A DNA stretch of 32,906 nt, taken from Chthonomonadales bacterium. Its GTDB lineage: Bacteria; Armatimonadota; Chthonomonadetes; Chthonomonadales; CAJBBX01. Location: contig JABWBA010000033.1 in assembly GCA_013360745.1 (NCBI GenBank), forward strand, positions 1-32,906, written 5' to 3'. Both the position numbers and the translations under genes were made by a program. The notes beneath the pieces were generated by a model that did not search any database, was not told the DNA's origin, and saw nothing but the letters and a program-made list of their open reading frames with translations. Shown one piece after another: positions 31,838-32,906 of the stretch. The stretch's first letter is position 1. Every line of letters starts with the position of its first letter.

Positions 31838-32906
31838 ATGAGAGCGGCCATTGTTAGGGTGCGATATAGCCGGATCAGGCCTGTCCTGATGGGCGGCGTG
31901 TGCGGTGTTGCCGCGCTGTTGGGCTGTGCGATCTGGACAGCCGCGCCAGCCGGCGCCGATCAGGATCCGGATCAACCCGCAGCGGTCCGTGCACGGCCAC
32001 TGCGAGGGGGAGCGGCGCCATCATCCTCCCGACCGATCACGACCGCCTATCCCGAGCGCCTCTCGCTGACGTTCTCCAATGTCAACGTTCGTGATGCTCT
32101 CGTACGGATCGCACAGTATTCCGGCGCCGATGTCCTGCTCGCCCCTGGCGCGACGGGCAATATCTCCATCAACCTGCGCCAGCGGACTGCCGAGGAGGCC
32201 ATACGGATGGTTGCCGCATCGGCAGGTCTGTATGTCACTCAGGCCAAAGGCGCCTATGTCATCGGTACGGCTGAGGAAGTCCAGCGTGCGATCAGCGAGT
32301 TCGGCCTGACGGAGGTGGTTCCGCTCCAATACGCCAAACCGGACGATGCAGTGAAATACCTTGGCCAGACCGCTCCGACCGTCAAAGTAGAGCCGACGGC
32401 AAACGGCGTCGCGATGACCGGACTGCTGGAGGACCTTCGCCGGGCTCGAGAAGCTATCCGCGGATACGACATACCGCCCGTTGAGGCTCCCGATCCGGTG
32501 ATCACATCTCTGGTAGCCATCGAAAAGGCCAGTCCGGAGAAAGCCGAGGCCGTCTTGAAGCAGGCCTTCCCCGGAGCTGCCATCTCCCGTCAGGACCAGG
32601 TTCTCGTGGCCTCCGGCCCGTCGAGCGTGGTCGGCGCGTTCGAGCGCGCTGCCAAAGCGATCGACGTGGCGCCGCCTACGCTCCCGGACCAGCCGAAGGT
32701 TGCGGTGTATCGAACGCAGTATATCAATGCTGAACGGGCGGAGAAGGCGCTGAAGGAGGTCTTTCCCAGCGTCAAGATCGCGGCGTCGCCGGAACCCAAC
32801 GTGCCCCCGACAGCGGTGTTCCTGCCGCTCACCTCCGGCGCGTTCAGCAGCGCGGGCGCTGGCGGCACGGGCAGCGGCGGCACGGGCGGCGGCATGGGCG
32901 GCGGTA
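31838..32906 (+). CDS. pilQ: Type IV pilus secretin PilQ, N-terminal part (truncated by window edge)
   Basis: The first 356 codons of an outer-membrane secretin are present; the pore-forming domain lies beyond the window. A basic N-terminus and hydrophobic stretch (about 16-34) ending APAGA form a signal peptide. An STN-type domain follows (LSLTFSNVNVRDALVRIAQYSG, about 73-94). Then come three N1-type beta-alpha-beta repeats with linkers: PLQYAKPDDAVKYLGQ, LVAIEKASPEKAEAVLKQ and VYRTQYINAERAEKALKE. Near the window end a Gly/Ser/Thr-rich stretch (GTGSGGTGGGMGGG) begins within or after the third repeat. AAAGGGGG lies ahead of the ATG. The frame is open to the last base. Confidence 0.93.
   Translation, partial: MRAAIVRVRYSRIRPVLMGGVCGVAALLGCAIWTAAPAGADQDPDQPAAVRARPLRGGAAPSSSRPITTAYPERLSLTFSNVNVRDALVRIAQYSGADVLLAPGATGNISINLRQRTAEEAIRMVAASAGLYVTQAKGAYVIGTAEEVQRAISEFGLTEVVPLQYAKPDDAVKYLGQTAPTVKVEPTANGVAMTGLLEDLRRAREAIRGYDIPPVEAPDPVITSLVAIEKASPEKAEAVLKQAFPGAAISRQDQVLVASGPSSVVGAFERAAKAIDVAPPTLPDQPKVAVYRTQYINAERAEKALKEVFPSVKIAASPEPNVPPTAVFLPLTSGAFSSAGAGGTGSGGTGGGMGGG

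Noticed and set aside
1-32906. CRISPR arrays, tRNA or rRNA genes, insertion sequences
   Set aside because: No direct repeat series, no transposase-like frame and no tRNA or rRNA-like sequence were seen on either strand by reading; a dedicated RNA search was not possible.

Overview
The window is a GC-rich stretch (roughly 60-63% G+C by eye) of a bacterial chromosome. It is densely coded, with many 4-base start/stop overlaps, and carries part of a type IV pilus locus that ends in a secretin, so the organism has an outer membrane. The large secreted carbohydrate-type protein, the DUF2723 membrane protein and the layout of the pilus locus resemble what is seen in Armatimonadota and related environmental diderms. 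That placement is an inference; no rRNA or universal marker gene is present.

Left part (1-5400): a leftward four-gene operon encodes a glycyl radical enzyme, a BadF-family sugar kinase and two tandem SIS-domain (UPF0309/COG4821-like) proteins. A good -35 (TTGACA) lies upstream of the radical enzyme. The radical enzyme looks like trans-4-hydroxyproline dehydratase (HypD), including the active-site residues I can recall, but its neighbours look like amino-sugar or phosphosugar genes. Two of the partners carry substitutions at positions normally important for function. This mismatch is the best candidate here for an undescribed pathway. No activating enzyme is visible in the window.

Middle-left (5400-15330): a Bcp-type peroxiredoxin runs rightward. 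Facing it is a leftward operon, read in the order 1300-residue secreted multidomain protein, 3-methyladenine DNA glycosylase I (tag), class V aminotransferase, membrane-anchored parvulin-type foldase. The first three are linked by ATGA overlaps. Next come two rightward genes: an Eis-like acetyltransferase with an SCP2-like C-terminus, and an extended-SDR-like protein without the usual catalytic lysine.

Middle-right (15320-23105): a leftward envelope-glycan operon encodes a beta-propeller protein, a DUF2723 GT-C-like membrane protein, two family 2 glycosyltransferases and a Wzy/O-antigen-ligase-like polytopic protein with C-terminal TPRs. It diverges from the pilus locus.

Right part (23375-32906): a rightward type IV pilus locus runs pilB, pilC, a type IV pilin, a PilX-like protein with a repetitive Asn-Asn region, two prepilin-like minor pilins, a natural PilM-PilN fusion, a PilO-like protein and the first 356 codons of a PilQ-type secretin cut by the window edge. 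Assembly ATPase, platform, alignment subcomplex and secretin are all present. A retraction ATPase (PilT) and prepilin peptidase (PilD) are not in the window. The two longer internal gaps hold a GC hairpin and an AT-rich perfect palindrome that is probably a promoter or operator.
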